The position numbers and the translations under genes were made by a program. The notes under the pieces are model-generated. The model did no database searches, was not told the DNA's origin, and saw only the letters and a program-made list of their open reading frames with translations. Positions 34,872 to 46,978 of a stretch of 64,000 bases of DNA are shown here, one piece after another. Within the stretch, counting starts at the first letter, position 1. Each line of letters begins with the position of its first letter. This stretch comes from Begonia masoniana. Lineage: Eukaryota; Streptophyta; Magnoliopsida; Cucurbitales; Begoniaceae. Where the stretch lies: positions 5,209,043-5,273,042 of the forward strand of contig CM039509.1 of the NCBI GenBank assembly GCA_022432975.1. The letters run 5' to 3'.

Positions 34872-35560
34872 TCAAACTTCTTCTTGAGCCACCACATCTT
34901 TACTAGAATCTTCTACTAACTCATCTTCACTCAGCACTCCATTGGTCCCTTCTCTAAGGACCATGATCCACTTGTTGGGACATGGGAAAGCAATATGCCC
35001 CAATTCAATGCATTTAAAGCATTTGATCTCTCTTGTTCTTTGCCGAGTGGTTTCTTCTACCATCTTCTTGTCCTCTATCCCCTTCATAGGATAGCTCTTC
35101 ACATTAGGACTCTTCTCTTCTATTATGGATGGCGGTTTGTAAGGACTTGTATTTTTTTGGAAAAAATGATCACCAGCCCCTTTTCCCTTTCTTTTCAATT
35201 ACCTCTTTACCTCCAAAGCAATTTGAATGACAACATCCATTGATTCAAAAGCTTGCAATTCCACAACATCTCCAATCTCTTTATTCAAACCTCTTATAAA
35301 CCTTGCAATAACTTGCTCCACGTGTTCTTCCAATCCATTCCTAATTTTGAGTGTCTTAACCTCATTAAGATACTTTTCCACCGATGATGCATCTTGCTTC
35401 AAGTTTTGCATTTGTAAAAAGAGCTCTTGCTTATAGTGGCTCGGTACAAACCTCTTTCTCATTAAGGATTTCATAACCCTCCATGTCAAAACATCCTCAT
35501 CATTCTCTCGTCTTCTTTGAGCCTTTAAATTATCTCCCTATAGACTATCATAACCGGTTA
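34872..35560 (-). pseudogene. gag with zinc knuckle, element F1
   Basis: The gag core is at 35489-35199 (MKSLMRKRFVPSHYKQEL, then SVEKYLNEV). After a stop near 35197, the nucleocapsid part has the knuckle CFKCIELGHIAFPC near 35020. Upstream (35560-35490) there are two stops before the frame is lost in RNase H sequence of a different element. Confidence 0.8.
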
Positions 35561-36650
35561 ATTCTAAACACCTTACTAAAATCTAGAAGTGCTAGTACAG
35601 GTGAATGACATAACTTGTCCTTAATCATCTCAAATCTTTGTTGACAAGGTGTGGTCTATACAAATTCTTTTTCTTTCTTGGTGCAGTCAATTCGTGGTGC
35701 AACTATTGAGTTAAAATCTTTTATAAACCTCCTACAAAATGAGGCTAATCCATGGAAGCTACAGACTTCTGATATTCCATTAGGGGTAGGTCAATCCTTA
35801 ATGACCTTGATCTTATCATCATCTGCTTCTATTTCATCTTTGGAAATGATAAACCCCAAAAAATACACCAAGTCTTGTGCGAATGAGCACTTGCTTAAGT
35901 TACGGTATAGCTTGGCTTTCCTAAGGGTTTGAAAAAAGGACACTAAGGTGGTTAAGATGCTGGGAAAGGTCGAAACTATACACCAATATGTCATCGAAGT
36001 AGACGACAATGAATTTTCTTAGAAATTCTTTAAGTACGTGGTGCATTAAACGCATGAATATACTAGGGTCATTTGATAGGCTGAATGGCATGACCATCCA
36101 TTCAAACAGCCCATACTTGGTCTTGAAGGTTGTCTTCCATTCATCACATTTTTTCATCATTATTTGGTGATAATCACTTTTGAGGTCCACTTTTTAGAAA
36201 ATCGTTGCTCCACTAAGCTCATCCAACATGTCCTCAAGCCCAGGAATGAGAAATCTATACTTAATCGTGATTTGGTTAATGGCTCGACTATCTACACATA
36301 TTCTCATAGTTTCGTCCTTATTTGGAACTAACAATGTTGGCACAACACATGGGCTTATTGATTCCCTTATACAACCCTTATCCAATAACTCGTGCACTTG
36401 GTCTTGTAGTTTCTTGGTCTCCTAGGGGTTCATCCTATATGTTGGTCGGTTTGGCAATACAGCACCGGGTTGTAAATCTATTTGATGTTCTATCCCACAC
36501 AAGAGTGGTAATCCTTGGCTTAGGAAAAACATCTTGGAACAGCTTGAGTAAGTTTTGTACGACTATAGGTATAACTCCTAGTTCTAAAATCCTATCTCAG
36601 AATAATACCATAATCAAATGTTCTCCTCTAAGCACAGAGCTTCTAACTCT
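35561..36650 (-). pseudogene. RT fragment (element F3) joined ahead of F1 gag
   Basis: RT pieces: ESISPCVVPTLLVPNKDE and ICVDSRAINQITIKYRF (36397-36194), DLKSDYHQI, and the catalytic YFDDILVYS near 36010-36040. The start of RNase H (ALLDFSKVFRI) follows near 35590, then a jump into gag of F1. The order RT then gag on one strand cannot be one element, so this is a recombined chimera of two. A stop near 36190 and frameshifts break it. Confidence 0.8.
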
Positions 36651-37530
36651 TTCTTGATCATGTTATGGTCTAGCCCAGCAAAGGTCACTAGAACACAAGA
36701 AAACATCGTTAGTTCTCTTGGTGCTCGGCCAAGCCAAGGAGACCTCAAATGATGGCCAAAGTTGAACAAGCAATATAGCTTTAAATGTAACAAAAATTTA
36801 TGTGATGCTTGTGTTGTGAGTGAGACGTGTGACTATGGAAGATGTGGTCCAAATAGCTTGAGGGAAAGAAGATGTGCAAAAAACCTCAAGTCGGCCGATA
36901 AGCAATATTTTGTGGCTTTCGGCAAAATATTCTTTCCAAGGAAAGAATCTCAACTTGGAGGAACCGATTTGGCCACTCCCTACTTGTTTCCAACTCTCAA
37001 AAGAGTGGAGAGGGAAGGTGGAAAATGAGATCCTTGCAAGCAACCATGCTTGAAGGAAATGGAGGTGCAACTCCCTTTGTTATGTCCAACCGAGACACTT
37101 ATCTTGAAGCTTCACTTCATGAGGTTTTTTCCTTAAAGGAAACAGCCGATATTCTCATTTCATCAACAACTATTTACATACAATAATAGCCATGCATTTA
37201 TAGACCTAAGTGGAATAGGGTTTAGTGATCAAAAGTGGGCTCAAAGAACCGTTGGAGCTTGGCCATGTGTTCTGCCATAGGGGGAGATTTGGGCGGCCAA
37301 GATGTCTTTTGTTTAAGTTGATCAAAGGCCAACTGAAAGCCAAGTAAATGATCCATGTTTTCTCTTAAAGTGGTAAGGGCAACAAGCATCTTCAAGGGGC
37401 AGCACTTGGTATGGCCAAATCGGGTAAATTGGATGCTTCATCTCGGCCATTGATCTTGGCACGCGCGCGGCCGAGCTTCTCATGTAAGCATGCAAATTTC
37501 AAGCACTTCATGTCAGTTAAACTGAAACCA
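36651..37530 (-). repeat. LTR-like region of element F2
   Basis: Non-coding. It contains ATTTTGTGGCTTTCGGC-type AT/GC mixed sequence with no protein family match. It lies directly downstream (minus strand) of the F2 pol tail, where the 3' LTR should be. An 88-codon plus frame with several Cys at 36762 has no homologous support. Confidence 0.4.
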
Positions 37531-37539
37531 AGCCACCTT

Positions 37540-38112
37540 CTATCCTAGCATACATCTAACCCTAAATGCCCAACATGCATGTATAAAATAAATATCACAA
37601 AAAAGCCAATGTTTGCCGAGTAAGTGTTCAAAATAAAAAGGCTGCATAAATTCATGCTCGAGAAGACAAATTCCCATGTGAGCTTCTTGATCTTCCATCC
37701 TTGTCTTCCATGCAATGACGTGCCTTGGTTGGTCCTTGTCTTTAGCTTCAACCTCCCACTTTAAGTCTCCAAAGGTGTACTCCAAACTTTCACATAATTC
37801 ATTTCCTGCAAAAGAAAAAAGTGTGTGAGAACATAAGTTAGATAAAATGTATTCTCGGGCTTGGGATCGTGTGACGGGCCTATGGGGCACATCAGGTCAT
37901 GAAAAGGTTTGCCTTGTTTTTCTCTTCCTTCGTAACTTCATCATCTTTAGCTATTTGTTTGGGTGTTAATGGTGCTAACTTGAACGTTTTACCACCGAAC
38001 TTTAATGAGTAGTAGTTTGTATAACCATCGTGAGTCACTTTTTGATCAAATTGCCGAGGTCGGCCTAAGAGTAAAAAGCTCGCACTCATTGGCACAACAT
38101 TGTATAGCACTG
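37540..38112 (-). pseudogene. Element F2: protease end fused to pol tail
   Basis: 38110-37892 reads VLYNVVPMSASFLLLGRPRQFD, split by one base from the window side, with HDGYTNYYS and LAPLTPKQIA of the protease domain. It then joins at 37891 to VPHRPVTRSQARE, the tail after integrase. RT, RNase H and integrase are deleted. Element E is inserted at its upstream edge (38113). Confidence 0.75.
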
Positions 38113-40975
38113 TGTGACGACCTCAACCCAATCAGGGCCGCCACGGCCTAGCCATGACGTAATCTTAACTTAAGACCTCGTAAGTTCACATAAAAGTTTT
38201 CATTTTTACTCACACTCTAATAATAAAACAGACATAAACAAATGACCCACCTCAAACGACCCTTTAGAATCTACTTAGCCTTAAACATGTTGGGCGTAAA
38301 GTTCGTCGACTTTTAAAACATTAAAACAAGGTTAAAATCATTTTTTGATAAAATGTCGACTTGATTTTTGGGCCCTTAAAATACGTGGGGGTCGCTCGTA
38401 AAATACGTTTAAAAAGTATCGTAAAAGATCGGTCAAAACGTGTTTTAAAAAGTCAACTTTTAAAAAAATTTCATGTTGGGTCATGACACGGGGTCCCTTA
38501 GAAAAGGGGCCCGTGTACAACCCACAAAATGTTAGGTTTGTGCTCGGTTGTGTGCTAGTGTGCAATATATGATTAATGAAAGAAAATACTAAACTAAGTG
38601 CAATAAATAAACAAGGAAGCTACTAATATTAATGTGGCCGAATTATCAAGAGATAGAGAGAATGAAAAAATGCAAGAAAATAAAGAGAAAGAGATGAAGT
38701 TAGAAGTTAGAACTAAAGAGGAAATGTAAAGCACAAGAAATAAAGAAATGACAAAAAAAAAATAAATAAATAAATAAAGGTGAAAGTGGGTGCTATGGTG
38801 GAGCCGAAATGTAAAGGGTGATTTGTGTGCAAAGTGAAGACAATAAAAGTAAAGAAATACCCTTGGTGGATCCGAGGAGCGAGCTTACGGTTTAAGCTCC
38901 CGGATACACGTTTTCCGTGAGGAAAACGACCACCGTAGGCCGGGATTTTCTTCATCGTCTAAACTCCCAATGGAGAAGATGAGGGAAAGGATAAGAGCTA
39001 ACCTAGCAACCCTAGCTAGGCTAGCAATGGAGGCTAACTCCTTTTGGTTCAAAGAACCAAGGAAAATACCAAAGGAAAACCAAAGATATTTAGGGGAAAT
39101 AGTAGTATATTGATTGGCAAAAAGTTTTTTTACACATACCAATGCTATGCTTAAATAGAGACATTGGTTTATAATCTATCCAAAATACATAACTTCAAGC
39201 CAATATTCAATACGAAATTTCCAACATATTAAACTTCTACTAACACCCTAAAATCCTTCAAACACCTAATGTTCATCTAACTTACATCTAATTACCACAA
39301 AATGACTCGGAGCACACCCACGGGTTCTCTAGCCTAGCCAAAACACATCCCGTCGCCACGAGCTCCGTCCATCGACCAATTATGCCTGATCATCAGGAGG
39401 GGGTTCCTCATCTTCGTTCTCGTCACCTACATCATACGATAAACACATTAAGCCTAATGCTTAGTAAAGAGGTGCACTAAAACATGAGTATACGAAATGC
39501 ATGATCTTTCAAAACATGTTCATTTTTCATTTATTCACTTTACATAACATATACATACATATATATATATATATATATATCTTTAGGCATGAGTAGGCAC
39601 GGCACCATCACGTCTACCCTGTAGACCAAACACTTGCCCTGAGTTGCCATTACGTATTGTCGTGCCATTACTTATTGTCGTGCCATGAGTTGCCATTAAC
39701 GCGCCTCGTGCCCTACTCATCCTCCAACTTTACTTTATTTACTTGAAAACATGCATGCAAAAACATATCAACAAATCTTAAAGGAGGAGACATGATGCAT
39801 GAAGAAAGTGCGACAAACATTCATCCAAACATTCATAACGTACATTAACGAGCCTAATAGGCTACTCATAGGAAACGTCCTAGTCTACCCGACTCTTTAG
39901 AACCCAAAATCGTGAAAACATCATTACGACACTTAATTCCTAACATCGATATAATGTAGGGCTTTAGGAGCCTGAAACCTAACACCACTTACTTGGAGTC
40001 CTAGCTATGCCGAGCACCGTCCTTTGAGAGCTTGGGTTACCTAAGCCATTTTCATAACACGTCATTAGTATCGACTCTATATTATAAAAATTAAAACTAA
40101 ACGAAACCCCGAGCTAGGACAAATTTTCCTAAAACTCATATTCACTTCATTCGAGCATTTCATCGAGCACAATGCACTCATCAATTACTTAACTCCATTA
40201 ATGGTGTTTTACTAATCTCTAACCCCCAAAACCTAACCATAAATATTCACCCACACCATTAATTCACTCTACCTACCTAAATAACAACCAAAACATCTTC
40301 AATGAGCCATAAAATCGCTATCCTATCGATTTCTCATCAATTCGAAAATTTTCTCCTAAAACCCTAAACCAAAATCAACCCTAAAACATTAACTAAACTA
40401 TGCCAAAGCGTAGAGCTTACCTAGAGTATGGATTAGGAAAGAAAACTCGAAGGAAGATTGCCGGAGTTTGGAGTGTTGAACGATCGTTGAAGAGAAATTG
40501 AGAGGAAAAGGGAGAAATTGTCGCCAATGGGGGAAGGAAACACGTTCTGAAAAACTGAAATGGAAAAGGGGGGGGGGGGGGGGGTTTGATTTTTATCTCA
40601 ATTTTAACATTGCAATTTACTTAAATGCCCTTCCCTCAATTTCTTGCTTAATTTAACATTTCGTCTATCGATTTGGCTACTCAGAAATTCCCTTATTTCT
40701 CCAAATATTCAAACTTATTCCTAGGGTTCTAACAAAACTCTCCGTTTGTAAATCGGACCTAATTTACTATCTTTACGAATTAAAACGCTATAGGACTAAA
40801 AAACGGAACTTGGCTCTATACTATACATTTGGACTTTCTAAAAATTTACTTGTTCTTCTAAAAATCCCCTTAAATTACTAGGATCCTAATAACACCTCTT
40901 ACTCACTAACAGACCTAGATTTCTTATTTACGGAATTACCCTCGGAGCGAAAACCTGAAAAACTCGGGTGTTACA
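38113..40975 (-). repeat. 3' LTR of element E (LTR family 3)
   Basis: In element orientation TGTAACACCCGAG (40975) to GGTCGTCACA (38113), 2863 bp. It carries a run of 17 G at 40568-40584, an AT dinucleotide run near 39558-39580, and donor CTCTAG|GTAAGC near 40418. No gene other than the candidate mini-exons. Confidence 0.85.
39380..40040 (-). other. Candidate spliced mini-exon pair in LTR of E
   Basis: Internal exon 40040-39993 (48 nt, open, ending IARTP; acceptor GGCTTAG, donor CAA|GTAAGT). Terminal exon 39426-39380 follows GATGTAG and encodes DENEDEEPPPDDQA and TAA, 47 nt. Exon 1 ends ATCCATACTCTAG, nearly the same as in families 2 and 4. Confidence 0.5.
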
Positions 40976-40990
40976 TCCTACCCTCCTTAT

Positions 40991-42320
40991 TTAAAATTTT
41001 GTCCCCAAAATTTCGTACCTGAACAACTTTGGATATCTGTCCATCATATCTTGTTGGCGCTCCCATGTTACTTCCTCTAGCTTTTGGTTCCTCCACAACA
41101 CCTTAACAAGTGGAATCGACTTATTGCGTAAAACTTTCACAGCGTACTCCATAATTTGCACTGGCCTCTCTTCGTAAGTTAAGGTCGGCTGTATCTCAAG
41201 ACTAATCTGTTCTACCACGTGCGTCGGATCTCGTACACATTTCCTCAACATTGACACGTGGAAGACATTATGAACACCCTCTATAAACAACGGCAACTGA
41301 AGCTTGTAAGCTGTAGCTCCAATCTTCTCTGTAATCGGAAACGGCCCAACAAATCGTGGATTCAACTTCCCTCTTTTACCAAAGCGAACCACGCCCTTGA
41401 ACGGTGAAACCTTCAAAAACACCTCATCACCAACTAAGAACTCCAAATTTCATCTTCTTCGGTCGGCATAGCTCTTTTGGCGACTCTGTGCATTTTCCAT
41501 TCTTTGTCTGATTAGAGCAACCTTCTCAGATAGCTGTTGTAAAATTTCTGGTCCAATCAACTTAGCTTCGCCCACTTCATCCCAATATAGTGGCGACCTA
41601 CACTTTCTACCATACAACGCTTCGTACGGAGCCATACCAATCGTGGACTGATAACTGTTATTATACGCAAATTCAACCAACGGTAAATACCGGCTCCATG
41701 ATGCTTGAAACTCAAGCACGCACGCTCTCAGCATATCTTCAAGTATCTGAATCGTCCTTTCAGATTGTCCGTCAGTCTGTGGGTGGAATGCCGTGCTAAA
41801 AGTTAACTTAGTACCTATAGCGCTCTGTAAGCCTTTCCAAAACCTCGAAGTAAATCTGGGATCCCGGTCCGAAACAGTCGACACGGGGACCCCGTGCAAT
41901 TTTATAATCTCCTGGACATATAGCTCTGCAAACTAATTCATCGTGTAAGTCATCTTTACTAGAAGGAAATGAGCTATCTTCGTCAATCTATCGACTACAA
42001 CCCATATACTGTCATGCCCTTTCATTTTCCTTGGTAATCCCACTACGAAATCCATTGCGATATGATCCCATTTCCACTCGGGAATCGGTAGAGGTTGTAA
42101 CATCCCACCTGGCCTCTGGTGTTCTGCCTTAACTTGTTGGCAAACAAGGCAAGACTGTACATAATTGGCCACATCACGCTTCATATTCGGCCACCAATAA
42201 AGCACTTTCAGATCTCGGTACGTCTTGGTGTTACCCGGATGCACTGAGAACGACGATGAATGTGCCTCTGCTAAAAATAGCTTCCTCAACTCTTCATCCT
42301 TCGAAACATACCAACGGTCC
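40991..42320 (-). pseudogene. Integrase with chromodomain-like tail, element E
   Basis: Zinc module EAHSSSFSVHPG to CLVCQQVK (42260-42130). Core: MDFVVGLP, then VSDRDPRFTSRFW (near 41860) and TDGQSERTI (near 41770), so all three acidic residues are present. Tail 41446-40991: FHVSMLRKC and VKVLRNKSIPLVKVLWRN. It is broken by a stop near 41930 and another between core and tail at 41447. This is the best-preserved integrase in the window. Confidence 0.9.
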
Positions 42321-42355
42321 CGAAACTTTATAACGCCATCTTCCGAATAACTGAA

Positions 42356-42973
42356 TTAAGAAGATGCTTCTGTCAACTTGGTCACAATTGCTTCCTTTTC
42401 TTCCGAGTCCATCTGTTGAGCCTCCCTAATCTTGTCCAAAAGAGTAGGTCGTATGGTCAAGTCAGCAAGGAGGGCCGAAAGTTTTGAAACTACTTCAAGC
42501 TCATACCTCTGAATCTCCTTTCTCATTGAAGCAGGCATATAGTAAACTACTGACTCCTTGGTCTTAGGCATCCTACTTAATGCATCTGCCACTGTATTCA
42601 CCTTTCCTGGATGGTACTTGATTTCAAAGTCGTAATCCTTTACGAATTCCAACCATCTCCTTTGCCTCATGTTCAAATCTTTCTGCGTAAAAAGATACTT
42701 TAAACACTTATGGTCTGAAAACACTTCACACTTTTGACCGTAAAGATAGTGCCTCCATATCTTTAACACAAATACTACCGCTCCTAATTCTAAGTCATGC
42801 GTCGGATAGTTCTGCTCATACGTCTTCAATTGCCTAGAGGCGTAGGCAATTACCTTTCCATCCTGCATCAACACGCATCCCAATCTTATTTTGGACGCGT
42901 CGCAATAGATACTGAATGTTCCATTCTCCACGGGCAGAATCAATAATGGCGTTGTGGTCAACTTTTGCTTCAA
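42356..42973 (-). pseudogene. RNase H, element E
   Basis: 205 codons open: [35 protein letters not shown] and [15 protein letters not shown]. It degrades the RNA strand during reverse transcription. It is separated from RT by a stop near 43000 and from integrase by one near 42355. Confidence 0.88.
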
Positions 42974-43003
42974 GGTCTGAAAACTTTCTTCACATGCCTT
43001 AGA

Positions 43004-43606
43004 CTACACATATTTCACTTCCTTCTTCGTTAAATTTGTCAGGGGTTTGGCTATGATTGAAAACCCTTCAATAAACTTCTGATAATACCCAGCCAGGCCT
43101 ATAAAACTTCGCCCTTCACTTGCATTCCTCGGCTGAGGCCACTCCTTCACGGCTTGAACCTTAGCTGGATCTACTGAAACTCCTTCTTTTGAAATTACGT
43201 GGCCTAAGAAGTTCACCTGATTCAGCCAAAATCCGCACTTGGAAAACTTAGCATACAATTGGTGCCGCTTCAACGTCTCCAAAACGGCCCTCAAGTGCTT
43301 CGCATGTTCTTCGTCATTTCGGGAATATATCAGAAGTCGTCTATGAACACTATCACGAACTTATCCAAGAACTCCCGAAACACTCTATTCATTAGATCCA
43401 TAAAAGCTGCCGGGGCATTCGTCAAATCAAAGAACATAACCCTAAATTCATAGTGCCCATAACGTGTTCTAAAAGCGGTCTTTGGTATATCCTCGCCCTT
43501 AATTTTCAATTGGCGGTACCCTGATCGTAAATAAATCTTCGAGAACACACTGGCACCATGCAACTGGTCAAACAGATCATCAATCCTCGGCAGTGGATAC
43601 TTATTT
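43004..43606 (-). pseudogene. RT fragment, element E
   Basis: Begins inside RT at [15 protein letters not shown], directly next to the D insertion. The catalytic FIDD is near 43335-43347, but a one-base deletion follows immediately, giving FIDDF and a stop. The frame resumes at 43294 (ETLKRHQLYAKFSKCGFWL). The palm/thumb motif FLGHVIS is present. Confidence 0.88.
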
Positions 43607-43755
43607 TGTAACACCCAACATTCTCAGTCAGGTGATTTTCTTAACGGAATTAACGGTCACCTCTTTTTTTGACCTTTTATTTAATAATTATATTCCAAAG
43701 CTTATTGGATTTCGATTGTAGTGGCAGAATTGTAATTAAGGAGGAACTTATTTGG

Positions 43756-43764
43756 TATAAGTAG
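43756..43764 (+). promoter_or_regulatory. TATA box of element D LTR
   Basis: TATAAGTAG, at the position matching TATAAATAG at 19291 in the family 2 solo LTR. It is about 150 bp into the LTR and followed by a CT-rich leader. Confidence 0.5.
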
Positions 43765-44256
43765 AAAATGAAAACTCTTAAACCTCACAAAAAAACCCCA
43801 CTGTAGCCGACTTTCTCTCTCGGCATTTCCCATCCTCCCAGAACTCTCTCTCTCTCGCAGCAGGTAGCCTTCTTCATCAACAACCGATTCTCCTTCGTTC
43901 TCGCCGATACTCAACTTACCAGGTAAGACTTAATGAATGTAGTTACTGGTAGATACTTTGAGCTCTGCTTTCAGTTAGAACCCGAGGTTTCAGATTCTTT
44001 AATGGCAGAGTAATAATAGGATCATTTCTATTATGCGTTTAGTAAAGACATTTCCGAGTTGATTCTGGACATTTAGATAGTTGTATGCGATTAGTTACTG
44101 GGCTGAATCTGGTTATTTAGATTGTAGAAATTTAATCCACACACACAAGGTGCTCGGCAGAAGAATATAGAAATACAAGTAGGTTAAGCATTAGGATGAT
44201 TTTTGGTTAGCACTATTAGGATTTTATTTTTAACTTGGTAATGTGAAATGATTCAG

Positions 44257-44961
44257 GTGAAGAAGATTTGAAAGCAGTATTTAATTTGCAAAGGACACCA
44301 TGTAAGTGAATGTATTAAGACTTTCGGCCATTAGGGCCCTACATCTTAAGGGAACTAAATTAGTTATGTGTTTGATGTTTGTTTTAAGTTAGTAAGATGG
44401 TTGTACTCGGAAGATTTACGGATGTTTGAGAATTATGTTATATGATGTTCTGATAGAGTCTATGAAGTCAACTGTATAGTATGATATTTTTCATAGTCCG
44501 ATGATTTAAGAACATTCATGTCATGCATCATGATTTACTTCCCAAGCATATGAAAATGATTTATGAGCATGTTTTTTTTCCCCATGAACAAGATATGAGA
44601 ATGAACATGAAACTTATGCAACCAGACTAAGTGAGGGTTGGGGGCGGTTTGGCGTATGTCACTGTCCAAAGAGAAGGACCATGAATACGGCCCGAAAGGA
44701 ACTATGTACAAGTGCACTGTCATCCCCCCTTTACGGCACAAATCCTCCCTTAATCCATATGATGAAAGTGATAAACAAGAACACGAATAAGAATAAGAAA
44801 AGATCATGAAACGAATATGATCATGATTTCCTTGCAACTATGCATTCACGTATACATGTTAGTATTGCATTCCTTACTAAGCATTAGGCTTATAGTTTAA
44901 ACCTTATGATGTAGGTGACGAGATTTCAGGTGTGGATTCCAAAGCTAATGAAGATTTCTAA
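44257..44961 (+). other. Candidate spliced mini-exon pair in LTR of D
   Basis: Internal exon 44257-44301 (45 nt, open: begins GEEDLKAVF, ends QRTP; acceptor ATTCAG, donor CAT|GTAAGTG). Terminal exon 44915-44961 follows GATGTAG: DEISGVDSKANEDF and TAA, 47 nt. This is the cleanest copy of family 2. Confidence 0.5.
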
Positions 44962-45240
44962 GTCTGGTTGCTGGAAGGTGATTAGGGTGCAATTCTGTGG
45001 CTGGATGGCGATTGAGACCCCTGGTTAATGCTCTATGATTTTGTTATGATTAAGAATATGGTAGTTTAAGCAGGATGAGTTTATTTTTATAACATTGAGT
45101 TTTTAAATTATCTGGTTGACTACTGAATCTGGGAATGATTATAAGAATTATTAAATGATCTGTTGTTAAGTCTTCTGCTATATGTATTCTGGATGAGTCT
45201 TTGATTTTCATTTATAAGAGTGATTAGTCAATGAAGTTAG

Positions 45241-45720
45241 GAGTCTGTACATATCTATGTCCACCGATAGCTGTACTCTATCGGAAGATGTATGAGTTTG
45301 CATCAACCGATAGATATCCTCTATCGGAAGATGTATGAGCTTGCATCCACCGATAGATGTTCTCTATCAGAAAATGTTTTAAAAGAGCATGTGGATTGCA
45401 CATGTCTATCGGTAGATGCTGTGTATCTCAAATACCGGATGATGTAAGTGTTATGTTGCCGTCTGGTGATCGGTAGATGTGTTACCATCGGTCGATGTGA
45501 GTCTATGACTCTATCGGCAGATGCAGTTTAAAAGATGTTTAGGAGAACAGATGTGTCACGTGGCGAGCACGTGACCATCGGTCGATGTGAGTCTATGACT
45601 CTATCAGAAAATGCAGTTTAAGAGATGTTTGGAAACAGAAGTGTCGCGTGGCGGGCACGCGACCATCGGTCGATGTGAGTCTATGACTCTATCGGTAGAT
45701 GTAGTTTAGGAGGTGTTAAA
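45241..45720 (+). repeat. Tandem repeats in LTR of element D
   Basis: First, CCGATAG/CTATCGGAAGATGTATGAG units near 45255-45380. Then about three copies of an 85-90 bp unit with CCATCGGTCGATGTGAG, TATGACTCTATCGG and GTCACGTGGCGAGCACGTG. The inverted CACGTG words are a G-box pair. Different units from the homologous solo LTR show rapid turnover. Confidence 0.88.
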
Positions 45721-45832
45721 AAAATATATATATAAAACACTAATAATGAACAAGGTGCATGAAGTAAGAACCAATTGATTAAGAGGTTAAGATATGAATT
45801 ACGTTCGACTCCAACTGGGGTTGTTATAATTA

Positions 45833-45844
45833 TGGTATCAGAGC
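45833..45844 (+). promoter_or_regulatory. Primer-binding site of element D
   Basis: TGGTATCAGAGC begins four bases after the LTR end, as in element A. Confidence 0.9.
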
Positions 45845-45974
45845 AAAACCAGGTTCTAAAATGGATTCTGCAGACTGCCTCCCAGCACAGATTGCCACCT
45901 AAGTACACTTCAGCAACTGTAAGTGTTTATGATTTTAGCAATGTCATTAAGTTAAGATATGTTATGATTATTGT

Positions 45975-46973
45975 TTAGGAATTCAAAAGTGTTGAGAGGT
46001 CAACAAAGAGAAGACAATGTGGATAGTAACACTATTGCTCAGTTGACAGAATTAGTTATTCGTCAATCACACCAAATAGAATAGCTTGTGACCACTAGAG
46101 AGGAACAAGGCAACTCCAGTACTAATGCAACTCATGATCATGGGAGTGAGCGTTTCCACCAGCTTTGACCCCCGGTGTTTAATGGACATGTTTCGGATCC
46201 TATTTATGCTGAGGAATGGATTCGAAAGATGGAGGATATGTTTAAGTATGCAAAGGTTGACGAAGGGGATAAGGTCACATATGCTGTCTTTCATTTGGAA
46301 TTGAGTGCAAGACATTGGTGGGATTCAATCCAGAGCACCGCTAATGCAGGAGCTATGACCTGGGAAATGTTTAAGACTGCCTTCTTTGACAAGTACTTCA
46401 ATAGGACTGTTCGGGCCAACAAGAAGAAGGAGTTCATGAATTTGCGACAAACTGGCTCTGTGACGGATTATATATGCAAATTTGATGCTTTATCACGGTT
46501 TGCTCCTCGATTGGTTGAGGATGATGAAGACAGGACTTACCAATTTGTTCAAGGACTGAAGCCGAGTTTGTATATGAAAGTAAAGACTGCTGGAATACAC
46601 AATGTACCTTATGGTGAAGTGACGGCTAAGGCCTTGGAGTTGGAAGAGGCTGAGATGACAACATATGCACAGCGTGAACAGCCAAGGAAGTTCACGAAGG
46701 AAACTCAGCCGCCACCATATCAGAACAAAGGATGGCAGCCGCAACAAAACAGGGGACTACAACAACAACAGCAAGGTATAAAGAGACCCTTCAATCCAAA
46801 TGATGACCAAGGGAAAAGAAAATGACCATAGCCCTTTTATGCTCCAACTGCCACAAGAACCACCATGGCGAATGCAAGTTGCATTCTGGCCGTTGCTTCA
46901 GATGTTATAAAGTTGGACATATAGTCAGAGACTGCCCCATGCCACCTGATCCAAATCGAGCAAGAGTAATGCC
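45975..46973 (+). pseudogene. gag of element D
   Basis: Capsid core open from 46175 to 46825 (EEWIRKMEDMFKYAKV, RHWWDSIQ, YFNRTVRANKKKEF), then a Gln-rich linker. Stops near 46082 and 46167 interrupt the N-terminal part. A frameshift near 46825 precedes the nucleocapsid: CSNCHKNHHGEC, then knuckle CFRCYKVGHIVRDC near 46900. It ends in CCGAG (46974-46978), the Cassandra target duplication. Confidence 0.85.
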
Positions 46974-46978
46974 CCGAG

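Larger units (their letters stand above)
33851..35560 (-). mobile_element. Element F1: Reina/CRM-like gypsy lacking RT
   Basis: From high to low coordinate: gag (35560-35199), zinc knuckle (35198-34872), protease (34850-34290), then integrase core joined to the integrase tail (34290-33851). RT and RNase H are missing between protease and integrase. A second internal deletion joins QTDG to PFKIVEG inside integrase near 34030. Copy 2 starts with the same integrase join. The lineage call is tentative, from the protease and tail motifs. Confidence 0.75.
38113..43606 (-). mobile_element. Element E: Tekay/Del-like gypsy (LTR family 3), 3' part
   Basis: Read on the minus strand: RT (from 43606), RNase H, integrase with chromodomain-like tail (to 40991), purine tract AAGGAGGGTAGGA next to the LTR, and 3' LTR (40975-38113). 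The upstream gag, protease and RT start are missing because element D entered at 43607 and a later deletion removed the rest. Only 185 bp of the other LTR survives, at 48597-48781. No matching target duplication is visible (CACTG versus GAAGT). Confidence 0.88.
43607..45828 (+). repeat. 5' LTR of element D (LTR family 2)
   Basis: 2222 bp, TGTAACACCCAAC to GTTGTTATA (the last CA changed to TA). It is homologous to the solo LTR 19126-24142. TATA-like TATAAGTAG is at 43756-43764 and donor CAG|GTAAGAC at 43923. Confidence 0.88.

Noticed and set aside
36762..37028. 88-codon plus-strand frame with several Cys
   Set aside because: It lies in an LTR-like region with no recognisable domain and no conserved copy.
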